Below are positions 54,561 through 64,000 of a stretch of 64,000 bases of DNA, piece by piece (position 1 is the stretch's first letter; every line of letters begins with the position of its first letter). Where the stretch lies: the NCBI RefSeq assembly GCF_000003815.2, contig NC_049982.1, forward strand, positions 5,105,469 to 5,169,468, in the 5' to 3' direction. Below the pieces are notes generated by a model. The model had not been told where the DNA came from, searched no databases, and saw only the letters and a list, made by a program, of their open reading frames with translations. Source of the DNA: Branchiostoma floridae (taxonomy: Eukaryota > Chordata > Leptocardii > Amphioxiformes > Branchiostomatidae). Both the position numbers and the translations under genes were made by a program.

Positions 54561-55344
54561 TTCGCTTCTCTCTAAACGCAATTTAATCTGTCCTGATTAA
54601 TTTCTAACCCATAAACTTGCAGTTATAATCATCGATCCTGACGGTACTTATGAGGAACATTACGTTTTATGTGATTAGGAATGTATTAACGTTAATAAAC
54701 TTTGGAGAGTTTTTATTGTAAGGTTGGGGTATCAGTTCCCTCCAGCTAAACGTTTGAGATTTTCGCTCCTTTTGTTAACAGATAAGTTTCATCAATTGTC
54801 TGATTGCATGACGATATTGTAATGCTGATGACTATTATGTTATGTAACTGTAATTAGTAATTAGTTAATTACTCTAGAGAATTGTATTGTCTACTAGAGG
54901 GTTGGAATTCTCACACAGAAAGAGTAGTTTTGATCATTTCTTTCAGCATGTTTATTGTGTGGAATAAACAAGTAAATTGGTCAAAACACAATTTAGCCTT
55001 TAGGCAAGACTGATAACAAAAAAAGTTTCTATGGAGATTTGTAAAAATCCAATTTATTATTGGGAGAAGTATATTTTCCTCAATTCCCTGTTAAATCTAG
55101 GTAGTGATGATAGGTAGCTTCTGGTAGTCTATTTATTAGTTTCAGCACCAATAAACTTGTGGAAAATTGATGAAACATAAAAAAAAATTCAATATCACAG
55201 AATAAGGCACGTTAAGTGACTTGTAATAACCTTGTCTACTAGTAGTTTATTGGATTGCAATATCTTTGCGCTTGATGACATAATACTAGTGTGGATTGTG
55301 TCTTTGTCGTTTTTATTGGTTAGGTACTCATCTTCAATTGTGGC

Positions 55345-55555
55345 GTATTCAGCGCACACGTCTGCCGGGGGTTGGCGGGTCAGCGTCGCTGCGAAATCAG
55401 AGCCGGCGCGTTAGTTCTTACTTAAATTGGTTATTGACCGCGCCGGGCGGTGATGTTGTGAAAATTGTTTGATGAAGCGCCGCTGATGAAATATTACTTC
55501 CCCGAGAATCGCTGCTCGGGGACGGAGCTGGTGTGATAACGCGTGTGTAGGTGAT
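55345..55555. other. Second CpG-rich patch
   Basis: A locally CG-rich block in AT-rich DNA includes CCGCGCCGGGCGG and a small hairpin (CCCCGAG...CTCGGGG). No frame is supportable. A promoter or 5' UTR of a gene beyond the window is possible. Confidence 0.25.
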
Positions 55556-55923
55556 TAGTGGGACCAGTTATTGCTAAGGTCATATTGATTTGCTTGTCGC
55601 ACGTTAGTTGAAGGATTGGTATCACCCAATATTCAGTTTTGAGAGCGTACTCTCTGGTTTTGATGCAGAAGTTTGTAGTCGCACACTTATGAAGTTATTA
55701 TCATAAGGAAGCCAAAAGAATTTAAGAAAGGAAAAACTTACTGGAATGTAGGTTCATCTGTGACTATAATCAACATTATGTTACAATTATATCAATATAC
55801 AAAATAAAGCGCTTACATGTACATGAAAATACATAAATCCTCTGATCTTTATCAAGTTGAAATGATCTAAAGCCTATGTCACACGTCCATTTGTTTTCAA
55901 AACATAAGGAAAAACATGCAATA

Positions 55924-56275
55924 CTATCAATTCACTACCAGTCATCAAGTAGAAAGCATGTTTAAAACATGTGATTCCATGTTCTTGGGTAAATCTGAGT
56001 CTAATTAAATAACAAGGTTGCTACAGTACATATATGTAAATGTAGGCTGAGTAGGTCAATATTGTATCTCTTACTGTTAGACTGTGGAATAAAAAAACAT
56101 GTATCAATTCACTACAGTACCAGTCACCTTAAGTACATGTAGAAATCCTTGCAATTGTAAGACATGTGATTCTAGGTTCTTGGATAAATCTAAAATAACA
56201 AGGTAGCTACAGTACACACATGTAAATGCAGGCTGAGTAGGTCAATATTGTGTCTGTTGTTAGACTGTGTTATTG
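55924..56275. repeat. 177-bp tandem duplication
   Basis: Two imperfect units begin TATCAATTCACTAC at about 55924 and 56102. Each continues with ACATGTGATTC, AATAACAAGGT and GGCTGAGTAGGTCAATATTG. There is no coding potential. Confidence 0.75.
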
Positions 56276-56799
56276 ATTTGTAGACTGGTGCAATTGTTCC
56301 AACAAACCAGTCAATGAAAGATCCTTGACCTGATACATTCTGTGTTGGGCCACACTGTCCAAAGTACAGAGATTGACCTGCAGGTTAAAAATACATTGTA
56401 TGTACTGTATTTCTCTGTCAAGAAAGCTGTAGCAAATCTCCCAAAGCCCCCATAGTATAGAGCAATGCATTATACAGCCTGGTTTTACCTAATGCTTCTC
56501 GCATAGCTTGAGGTGTTTAGAATGCCAGAAAAAGGAGTGGCTTTAGTTTAGTGCAGGACATGTTTTCTGAGTCATGAATTATCCTCTGGCAAGTCCCAGC
56601 CCAGATACCTGCGTGTTGTTAGAAGGCTGACAGGAAGGGGGATCGCTGGACTGTCTCAACGAGTCAGTAAACATTTGCTCCTGCTGCTTGTTTCTTGCCT
56701 CCTGTGCTGGTGGGGACTAACTAACACTAACATGTTTGGGACTAACAACACATGGGTGGATGCTCATTTGGATTCTCCATCTCCAAGCAGAGGTTATGG

Positions 56800-56917
56800 T
56801 AATCTCCAAGCAGATCCTACGGTGCCATAAGATAGTATCAAAGCTGGCCAGGGGAGTCAAACGGGCATGGTACGTTTGATACTATACATTATGCACCGTA
56901 GATCTGGTTGGAGATTA
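56800..56917. mobile_element. TIR element with TAATCTCCAAGCAGAT ends
   Basis: The left end TAATCTCCAAGCAGATC, followed by CTACGGTGC and ATAGTATCAAA, is mirrored at the right (TTTGATACTAT, GCACCGTAG, GGAGATTA). Related ends occur at 12864, 22912-23047, 51802, 53390 and 56778. Confidence 0.75.
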
Positions 56918-56937
56918 AGGTTACGGTAGGGGTGGTT

Positions 56938-57067
56938 ATCCTCCTTCACCGGCCTCTCTGTGGGAATTGGCGATTTTCGTATATTTCTCTCCCGGCATCA
57001 GAACTTTCCTGGTTGAAAATCGCGAATCGGAAATCAGCTATGCCCACAGAGAGGCCGGTGAGGGAGG
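56938..57067. mobile_element. Small TIR element with CACCGGCCTCTCTGTGGG ends
   Basis: CACCGGCCTCTCTGTGGG at the left is mirrored by CCCACAGAGAGGCCGGTG at the right. Next to it, GCGATTTTCG-type sequence is also inverted. It lies about 20 bp after the preceding TIR element. Confidence 0.7.
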
Positions 57068-57789
57068 CTAGGGGCTAGTACATGTACGGGTGCAGTTTCT
57101 TTTGGGAATTTGGCTGCCTCCTCTACTGAAAGAAATTGAGGCCACTGCTATCCCCCCCAGATCGTAACCTCTGCTTTGAGAATCATGCACTAGGCTTACA
57201 AATGGTTTTCTTTGTCCCCAAAGTTTACATCATGTTTGTTAGTGTCCCGGTCTTCCTATCACTATCAGTCAAAGCTGTGTTATCTTAAATTTAGCTACAT
57301 GAATTGGCAACTGGCAGGTCAACTGTAGTCAGCAGTGATGGTCTTTTCACATGAGGTTGGACGTTATCTTTGTTACCCATCAGTCTGGTGAAAATTGGGA
57401 CGAAATGGGCACTTTCCTGGCAAGCCAGCGGAAATTTAAGGCGTAGATTCATAAAAGAAAAGTTTCCATGTTTGGAATGGAATTTTTGTGGTTTGTGGGC
57501 CACTAGGGAAGGACTGCAGAACAGTTGGCATTAATCAACAATTGTGATACTACTTACCATAACACATTTGTAAGTTGTGACTTTTTACTGATCCGTTCGT
57601 TGATAGGAGAATTGAGCCAATGATAAATGACTTTCAGACTACACTGTCAGCAGTGATGGATGGTTTATTTTCACAAAGGTGCCTTCTTTGATGGGGGAGG
57701 GACAGATTTGGGGACTGTTATCAGCTGAGCACTTCTTGTAAAAACACATACCTGTTAGATCACTTTTAAAAGAACCACTGTTGTGCTAG

Positions 57790-58075
57790 TGCAGATGCCG
57801 GTGCAATGGCCCAGTGGGTAGAGTGTTTGCCTTGCATGTCGTGAGTTCGATCGATCCCCGGCCGAGTCATACCATAGACTTTAAAAATGGTACATGCTGC
57901 TTTCTCTGCTTAGCACTCAGCACTAATGAGGAAGAGTATGGAAGTTAAACACACATCACTACCAGCGGACTAGCCCCCTGCTATAGTGACTTGCACAAAT
58001 GTGTGGCCCAAGGGCTTCGAAGTGGAGATGGGCGCCACCCTAAGCATCTGCATAGATGCATGGGCAACTTTTAAC
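57790..58075 (+). mobile_element. tRNA-derived SINE
   Basis: The head has pol III-like boxes: GGCCCAGTGGGTAGAG (box A region), then GAGTTCGATCGATCCCCGGC (box B region). Its tRNA-like fold is imperfect. A non-tRNA body follows, with CTTTCTCTGCTTAGCACTCA and TGGCCCAAGGGCTTCGAAG. A decayed tRNA gene is less likely because of the body. Confidence 0.65.
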
Positions 58076-58083
58076 TGTTGTGC

Positions 58084-58195
58084 TAGCCTGGGTACCATCC
58101 GATTTCTACCGGTTCCTTACACTCCCTACCCTAAAACTATTTTTAGGTTAGCAAGTATAAGGAGCCCCCATAGAAATCGGATGGTACCCAGGCTA
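58084..58195. repeat. Perfect 25-bp inverted repeat
   Basis: The arms 58084-58108 and 58171-58195 are exact reverse complements (core GGGTACCATCCGATTTC) around a 62-base middle. It lies directly after the SINE and is MITE-like. Confidence 0.85.
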
Positions 58196-58199
58196 CTGT

Positions 58200-60081
58200 T
58201 ACATGCCTCCTTGAAACTGAAAGAACTCCTTGTCAAAACAATACATAATTACAACTTTTACAAGCTTACTTTTGAAGAAAACATACAGCACTTGTCACTG
58301 TTATTGAGTTCAAATATTATTGAACTTGAAGCCTCTGTTGTTACCATGCGTGTTTTATTGCTACAGTTACCATGAAGGTTTTAGATTGTCTACTGGAAAT
58401 TGGAAGGTTTTATGGAAGGTTATTTTCCACCATTGATCAGTGGTTGTCTAACAGTATCTGTAGCAGCCTGTGCTGGCAGTGAACCAAACCTTCATAACCC
58501 ATGAAAACCCTCAGGAACCCCTGCCCTCCGCTCGTGGATATTGAATTATCTGACAGTGTATTCATCTGTGTTATGTATTAGCATTATTCATCTATTGGAA
58601 CAAAATCAGGTTCAAAATTGTTCACAAATTAGGAACCCAGAAAATGAATTTATTGCGTTTTTTAGTGTAGCCACGTAGCTTTGACTCACTGGCATACCTA
58701 TGCTTAACTGATATTATTACTAGTGGTAAATATGTCTTCTTCAGTTTTTTCCTTTTAGCTTAAGTCTTAATGCCAAATCCTTGATAAGATTCATGATGGC
58801 ATTAATGCATGAAATGTATACTATGAGTGAGTGCTCAACATATAAAGTATACCCATTTTAGTTTTTACCTGACAACTCCAGCTTCAATACCTCCACAGGC
58901 CAGGCAAATAAGATAAGTTGAAGGCTGAGGGAACACTCCAAACAGGAAAGATAAGATAAATGGGTGCTTTAATGGCTGCCGGAGGAGATGGACTTGCGCA
59001 GAGACCTTCCCCGAGATTGTCAGTGGTGAGACCCATGGGAAGGCTGGTGTGCTGGACTTGGACTTGGAGATGAGCCAAGAGCATCATGTCTTGTTGAATC
59101 CCTGTTGTACTGACAGATGTAGGGTCTCACTGAGATCCTGTAGTTTTTTGCCTTTGCCAAGAAGCAAGTTTTTTTTGTTTGGCGTGTGTATATGTGTGTG
59201 TTTGTGTCTGTGTCTGTGAACAGCATACTATAGTAGTTACTCCAGTAGGCTGGCATCAGTGAATACTGACATGCAGCGAAGATGATGATGATACTTAGCC
59301 CAAGAAGAATATTCGATTGAACAGTAGTATTTTTGTTGTTGCAAGATTGGAATTGTAACTGAAATTGAAAGGACCTTCTTTACTATGAATTGCAGAAAAA
59401 TTGCATCTTCAAATGAACATCATGTATTCTGTAGATAGTGTATATATAATAACTGCTGAGAATTTTGACATTTTTACCTTATTGAAAATGGGGGTATTGT
59501 TTGGTGTGTTTGCTGCATTTTCGCAGTCAGCGGAATGTCGTGATAGCTGGTATGTGGGCAGGTCTTGGGAAGATGACGGTCAAGGTCAAGACTCAAGCCC
59601 AAGGTCGATTCTAGTTCTCCTGGCGACTTTTCATTGTTGCGACAGCTTTGTGGTTTCCAGAAGATATCAGTGGGAAAATCAGGTTGATGTGTCCCAACAG
59701 GCGTTGCTTTATGACCTTGAACAGATAGCATCGCTTGTCCGCCTGGTCGTCCTGGAGACGAGGGAAGTCTTCTCCCGTTGCCATGGCAACACAAGCCCGT
59801 AATGGAGCACCCTGTCTGGCAGAGACAGAGCAATCTTGGGATCTTGTCTTGTTGGAAGGAAAAAGTAATGACACGCGAAAACGTGGAATTGAAACACTGC
59901 CATACAGTTCAAACCATTTGACACAATGCCCACTGACCTACTGTAGCCAGGATATGTGATAGGATGTGTATTGTGTTGATGGCTGGCCCTTTAGTGTTGG
60001 AATACTTGACATACTTTCTCCTTGTTGAGTCTCAGCTATGACAACTTGAACAGAATTGCAATAACTTCTGTCTATGTTAGA
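58200..60081. other. Spacer without recognisable gene
   Basis: A 133-codon plus frame at 59401-59802 has no domain, signal peptide or splice context I trust. A retroelement tail with GATGATGATGAT lies at 59245-59292. Otherwise nothing is seen. Confidence 0.4.
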
Positions 60082-60234
60082 TACTGTAAATGCATTTAAG
60101 TTCACGGTAGCACCATGTACTGTAGTCTCTTACTGCCATGGAAAAATGTTCACGGTGGTTTTAAGTTCGCAGTGAAGCGTCCACCGTGAAAACCGCGAAC
60201 ATTAAACCACCGCAAAAGTTTCTGCATTTACAGT
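60082..60234. mobile_element. TIR element of the TACTGTAAATGCA family, copy 2
   Basis: It begins TACTGTAAATGCA and ends TGCATTTACAGTG. GTTCACGGT and ACCGTGAA phrases are inverted inside. It is clearly related to the element in SIRT3 intron 2. Confidence 0.75.
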
Positions 60235-60640
60235 GATCCTAGGAACAAGGAAGCTTTGAATTTTAGTAAGCTACCTTGTTGATTGTCAGACATTTCAGGT
60301 AGCATCGGATCCTCTGCCATTCTTCAGTGAATGTCAGTGACAACAGTAACTGTGTTATTGTGTATCTTACTGCCCATATATATAGGTTGATAAAAGCTCC
60401 TTCATCTAATAACCTTCATCGACATAAACATGTCAGTTCTCTTTCTCTCTTTGTATTCGCTCCAAGAATCATTGCATCATTTCATTACTTCCCTCTTTGC
60501 CAGGTTCTTATGTTCACTTGTCAAACAAAATTCGTGTCTGACTACTTAGCTGCTATTGTATCATGTATCACTGGTCACATTATCCCTGCCTGTGTCAGAG
60601 GCAATTGGGAAGGAAGAAAGAGTTCCACACGCACATTGTG

Positions 60641-60882
60641 AGGGTCTGCATGCTCTTTCTGTAGTGTAACTAGTGTAAGACGCTGGCTAAGACAGCTATC
60701 CGTACAGATCAGCATATTCTGATCTCCGGTAATTTGTACAGAAAGCTGTCTTATTCACGTAATTTGTAGTAAGGCAACCAAATTTTGCATTCCCAGATTT
60801 AATTCTAAGCGAAGTACGCAGGTGTTTTTTTTCTTCTTCTGAAATCAGCATAAAGTGTTTTGGGGGCCCCCATGCAGACCCT
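60641..60882. mobile_element. TIR element AGGGTCTGCATG, copy 1, with 9-bp target duplication
   Basis: The ends AGGGTCTGCATG and CATGCAGACCCT are exact complements. They are flanked on both sides by CACATTGTG (60632-60640 and 60883-60891), a perfect 9-bp direct repeat. Nine-base duplications are usual for Mutator-like elements. The body holds GTAATTTGTA repeats and no gene. Confidence 0.85.
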
Positions 60883-61524
60883 CACATTGTGTCCTCTGGT
60901 CATGTCCCCTCTCCCCTATGATCTCAAGTTCTCCCTGTGCAACATTCCTTGTTGACAAGTCAGCCACTATCATGTATCACCTGTCACATTAGACCTGACA
61001 GTGTCACTGGCAATTACAACTAGTCACTGTCTAGTGGCCCAAAGCCAAGTTTGGAAATAATCGAACAGAATATGACAGATTTTGAAGTCTGACATGTGTG
61101 TATGCCAAACCCCAAAAGCAATAGTATCTGTTGTGAAATGTTGGTTACCTTGATGTCTGGACAATGGCTTTGACTACTGTAAAATCATGAGCATAACATG
61201 TCCAGAAAATGAAGAATAAAAACAGGAAGTTCTTCTGCAGTTCCATGGAAAACCGCCAGGTGCCTGTGATCTAATCATTTCTTCATTTTGCCAATACATA
61301 CCAACATACTTGTCCACATGTACCGTGGTAACTACGTTTTATCTTACCAAGAAACAAATCAAGAAACAGATACTAGTAATACAAATACAAAAGCTTATGC
61401 ACGTAAGTGGAGGAAAAGGAGTGGAGGAACTGCAAAATCTGAGCTACCTGGGTTTAGAATTATAGTTGCATTTGTAACACTTTGCTACTGTACAAGTGGG
61501 TATTTCCAGCACTGGGTAATATAG

Positions 61525-61723
61525 AGGGTCTGCATGCTCTTTTACGTAAGGCGTAGGCAGCCTATTTTATTTCCCGTAATTCGTAGGGAAAACCATCTTA
61601 TCTACGTAATTCGTAGCGAGGCGACCAACTTTAGCGTAATTGCCTTCCTTGATTTAGCGTAATATGTAGGGGGCTCTTCTGAATTCAAGGTAAATCGTTG
61701 TTGAGACCCCCCATGCAGACCCT
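61525..61723. mobile_element. TIR element AGGGTCTGCATG, copy 2
   Basis: It has the same ends as the copy 640 bp to the left. The body repeats CGTAATTCGTAG-like units several times. Flanking AATATA/AATATATAG suggests an eroded target duplication. Confidence 0.8.
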
Positions 61724-62173
61724 CAATATATAGGAAGGTAGCAGGGCCAGAGAAGACCACCATTGTTGGGGGAGAGACCTAAAAAACATTCCATCCAGAC
61801 AGCTCAGCCCTCTCAGGTGTCCCCAGGACCTCCCACGGGTCTGACCAGAGGGACAGGATGTCACCTGAACTGACCTCCCATGGTGCACCTGGATTAGGAC
61901 AGGCTTTACTTACAAATGTGCTCCATGCCATGACCAATTCTTGGATAGTTGGAATGAAACGCTTCCCTCTTATCAAGTGGATTTCAAGGATTGTGGTTTA
62001 TAAAAAAGAGGCTCCACAATAAGTTTGGAATTCCACTTTTCCCATTTTGAAATGGGCTTATATTTTCAATATAAAAGCACTTGGTGAAAAGTCTTTACAT
62101 ATGATTGACAAGTATGATGTACAGTTGTGAAATATGATAATAACTTTCATGAATATTCATTTTGAAAATTTTC

Positions 62174-62334
62174 TTCCTGCAGGAAGTCCTGCAGGAATTC
62201 CTGCAGGAAGCACTTTTCCTGCAGGAATTCCTGCAGGAAAAACTTTTTCCTGCAGGAATTCCTGCAGAAATTTCCTGCAGGACAAAGGTAAATTCCTGCA
62301 GGAAGAATGTTTTCTGCAGGAATTTCTGCAGAAA
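62174..62334. repeat. Array of the palindrome TTCCTGCAGGAA
   Basis: Eleven CTGCAG cores lie within about 160 bp, eight of them extended to CCTGCAGG. Spacers are short and A/T-rich. Each unit is its own reverse complement, so both strands read alike (LQEFLQ on both). The spacing is irregular, unlike a simple tandem repeat. Confidence 0.9.
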
Positions 62335-63198
62335 TGACCTTATAATTCATCTGAAGCAATAACACTAACTAAAGGAGTTCTTATCAATTTGATTTTTTTC
62401 ATTTGTTTTGAAACTGTTAAACTGTGCCTATTGCATTAGTTGTTTATCACACCTGACTGTGAATATATAGTGAAATATATTCATATATAATAGAGGGCCT
62501 TGTATCCGCAGGGCATGAACAAGATAAATCCATTTTTTTAATCCAAGTATGTTCCATGGATGAATGTGTTAAGAATTCATTGAATCGCATTCTGATCTTG
62601 ACAACTCTCTGGCAACTAGACTTCAAGGGCATGAAAAAGCCTGGCATGTTAGGGTGCCCTCCCCATAATTACATGTAGACTGCCTTCAATATATAAACAT
62701 TCTTCAGTTGAAGTTTACAAGTCTACTTTTCCCATTTTGTCAAGTGCTAACATTTTCAATATAAAACTTAAAAGCACTCCCAGCCAAGAAGAATTTTCTG
62801 GTAGGAATTCCCACACCGGCCATAACAATGCCTGCATGAGAAGATGCAACTACATGTAGAACTTGGTTTCAACAAATGTGTTCCCTTCTGGCACATAAGC
62901 TGTAATGTAACCATCAGCCATCATGCAATCCGCCTGAAACTGGAAGGGGGGTGCCCATGACAGCGGCTATTTTAGACGAGGCTGGACGGTCATACATTTA
63001 CCCAGGATCTATTGTATGTCCTTTTTACATGCAGAAAAAATTGTATGACCACAGACATACGACCTAGTTGTAGGCCTCTGTTGTATGTATGGCCCTTTCC
63101 TCATCCATAACTCCTGAGGTAAATGCTGTAAGATTCATCAAAAGGCTCATGTATAGGTGTCATAATAACCTCTTCTGCCCTTTCCTGCCCATCTCTAA

Positions 63199-63942
63199 GG
63201 CCCCGTTCATGATACAAAAAATGAAACGGTTCTATCGGTTAGGCCTGGAAATCCGACAGCAAACGACAGGAAACGGTTTGCATTTTGCGTTCACGATGCA
63301 AACTTGCAAACCGTTTCAGTTCCTTGAAAAGGCAAGGTAATGCGACCTCTGACCCCTGAGGTTGTTGTGATCTTGCCCAAACTTGTACTCAATCTGTGTC
63401 AGATTGTTGGTCTTTGATCGAAATTGAACCAATGTCTTACTGTATTCGAAGCTGGGTTCTGTTAATATGACATTGAATTATGCCTCTGAAAACATTGTGG
63501 TCCCGATATATGCCATGCTATGACATTTCCACTGGATCTCCTGACACATTCCCCTTGCGATATCAGGACTGCTGGCTCCTCACTCGACTAGGTGGCGGCC
63601 CGATAATAAAAACGAATTTTACAATTGAAAACACGGCCGAAACACCCGAATGACAGATTAAAAATTGCACTTTTCCCCCGTGGCGCCCTCAAATATGAAC
63701 GCACATGCCCCGATGTAAAACTGATCTCGCCGCTTTTGCGTTCATGATACAAATTCGCAATTCCGGATAAGGAAGAAATCGTTTCAATACTACCTCGCGA
63801 GGTGGTTCTGAACAAACCGTTTCCTATCGCTTCAGATCCGTTTCGGACCGTCCATGATGACAAAACTTATCCGTTTCAGCTGGCCTAACCGATAGTAATC
63901 GATAGAATCGTTTCATTTTTTGTATCATGAACGGGGCCTAAA
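63199..63942. mobile_element. TIR element of about 745 bp
   Basis: The left end has GGCCCCGTTCATGATACAAA, then AAATGAAACGGTTCTATCG. The right end is the complement, to GAACGGGGCCTAA at 63929-63941. GAAACGG/CCGTTTC and GCGTTCA(C/T)GAT phrases recur inside. It encodes no protein that I recognise. Confidence 0.75.
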
Positions 63943-64000
63943 GAAGCCATGATTTACTGGTGTAAACTAGCAAGTACAATGCATGCACTAATTTGTAATT

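Noticed and set aside
57790-57870. Functional tRNA gene
   Set aside because: Box A/B-like sequence is present but the cloverleaf is poor and a SINE body follows.
59401-59802. 133-codon plus-strand frame
   Set aside because: No domain, no homologous pattern and a competing minus frame of similar length.

Overview
The window looks like nuclear DNA of an invertebrate deuterostome, most likely a cephalochordate (amphioxus, Branchiostoma). Its genes have many introns with GT-AG borders and match vertebrate-type families (a VWD/EGF receptor-like family, EXD2, SIRT3). The introns and spacers are full of short inverted-repeat elements and decayed LINEs. The species assignment is inference; no search was run.

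Layout. (1) 1-1499 (+): the last four exons of a VWD/EGF-type single-pass membrane protein, copy A. (2) 3342-3678 (+): a signal-peptide exon with a thrombospondin type-1 and an EGF-like module, possibly an alternative first exon of copy B. (3) 4422-23432 (+): complete copy B, 21 exons and 1372 codons, with D8C-like, VWD and EGF modules, a furin-type site, a TM segment and a short tail. Its 8.2 kb first intron holds two decayed LINE fragments. (4) 24355-26274 (-): an intronless EXD2-like 3'-5' exonuclease gene. (5) 27011-34145 (+): a SIRT3-like deacylase gene of nine exons, head-to-head with EXD2. (6) 36188-48607 (-): copy C, a paralogue of B in inverted orientation with 18 exons. It lacks three EGF-region exons and carries a one-base frameshift. 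(7) 48608-64000: no supportable gene, but a Tc1-like transposase relic, a tRNA-derived SINE, several terminal-inverted-repeat element families, hairpins and tandem repeats.

The three VWD/EGF copies form a local family. B and C share exon phases throughout. Their introns looked unrelated wherever I compared them, and those I placed hold different repeats. One 141-bp stretch of coding sequence is nonetheless identical, which points to gene conversion. A, B and C also share almost identical EGF and membrane-proximal exons. The EXD2-SIRT3 pair, both linked to mitochondria in vertebrates, sits between the inverted B and C copies.

Exon borders were read by eye from splice consensus, unbroken reading phase and the B/C comparison. 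The phase sums close exactly: B totals 4119 nt, SIRT3 1491 nt, and C 3400 nt (one base over a multiple of three, at the frameshift). No transcript evidence was available.
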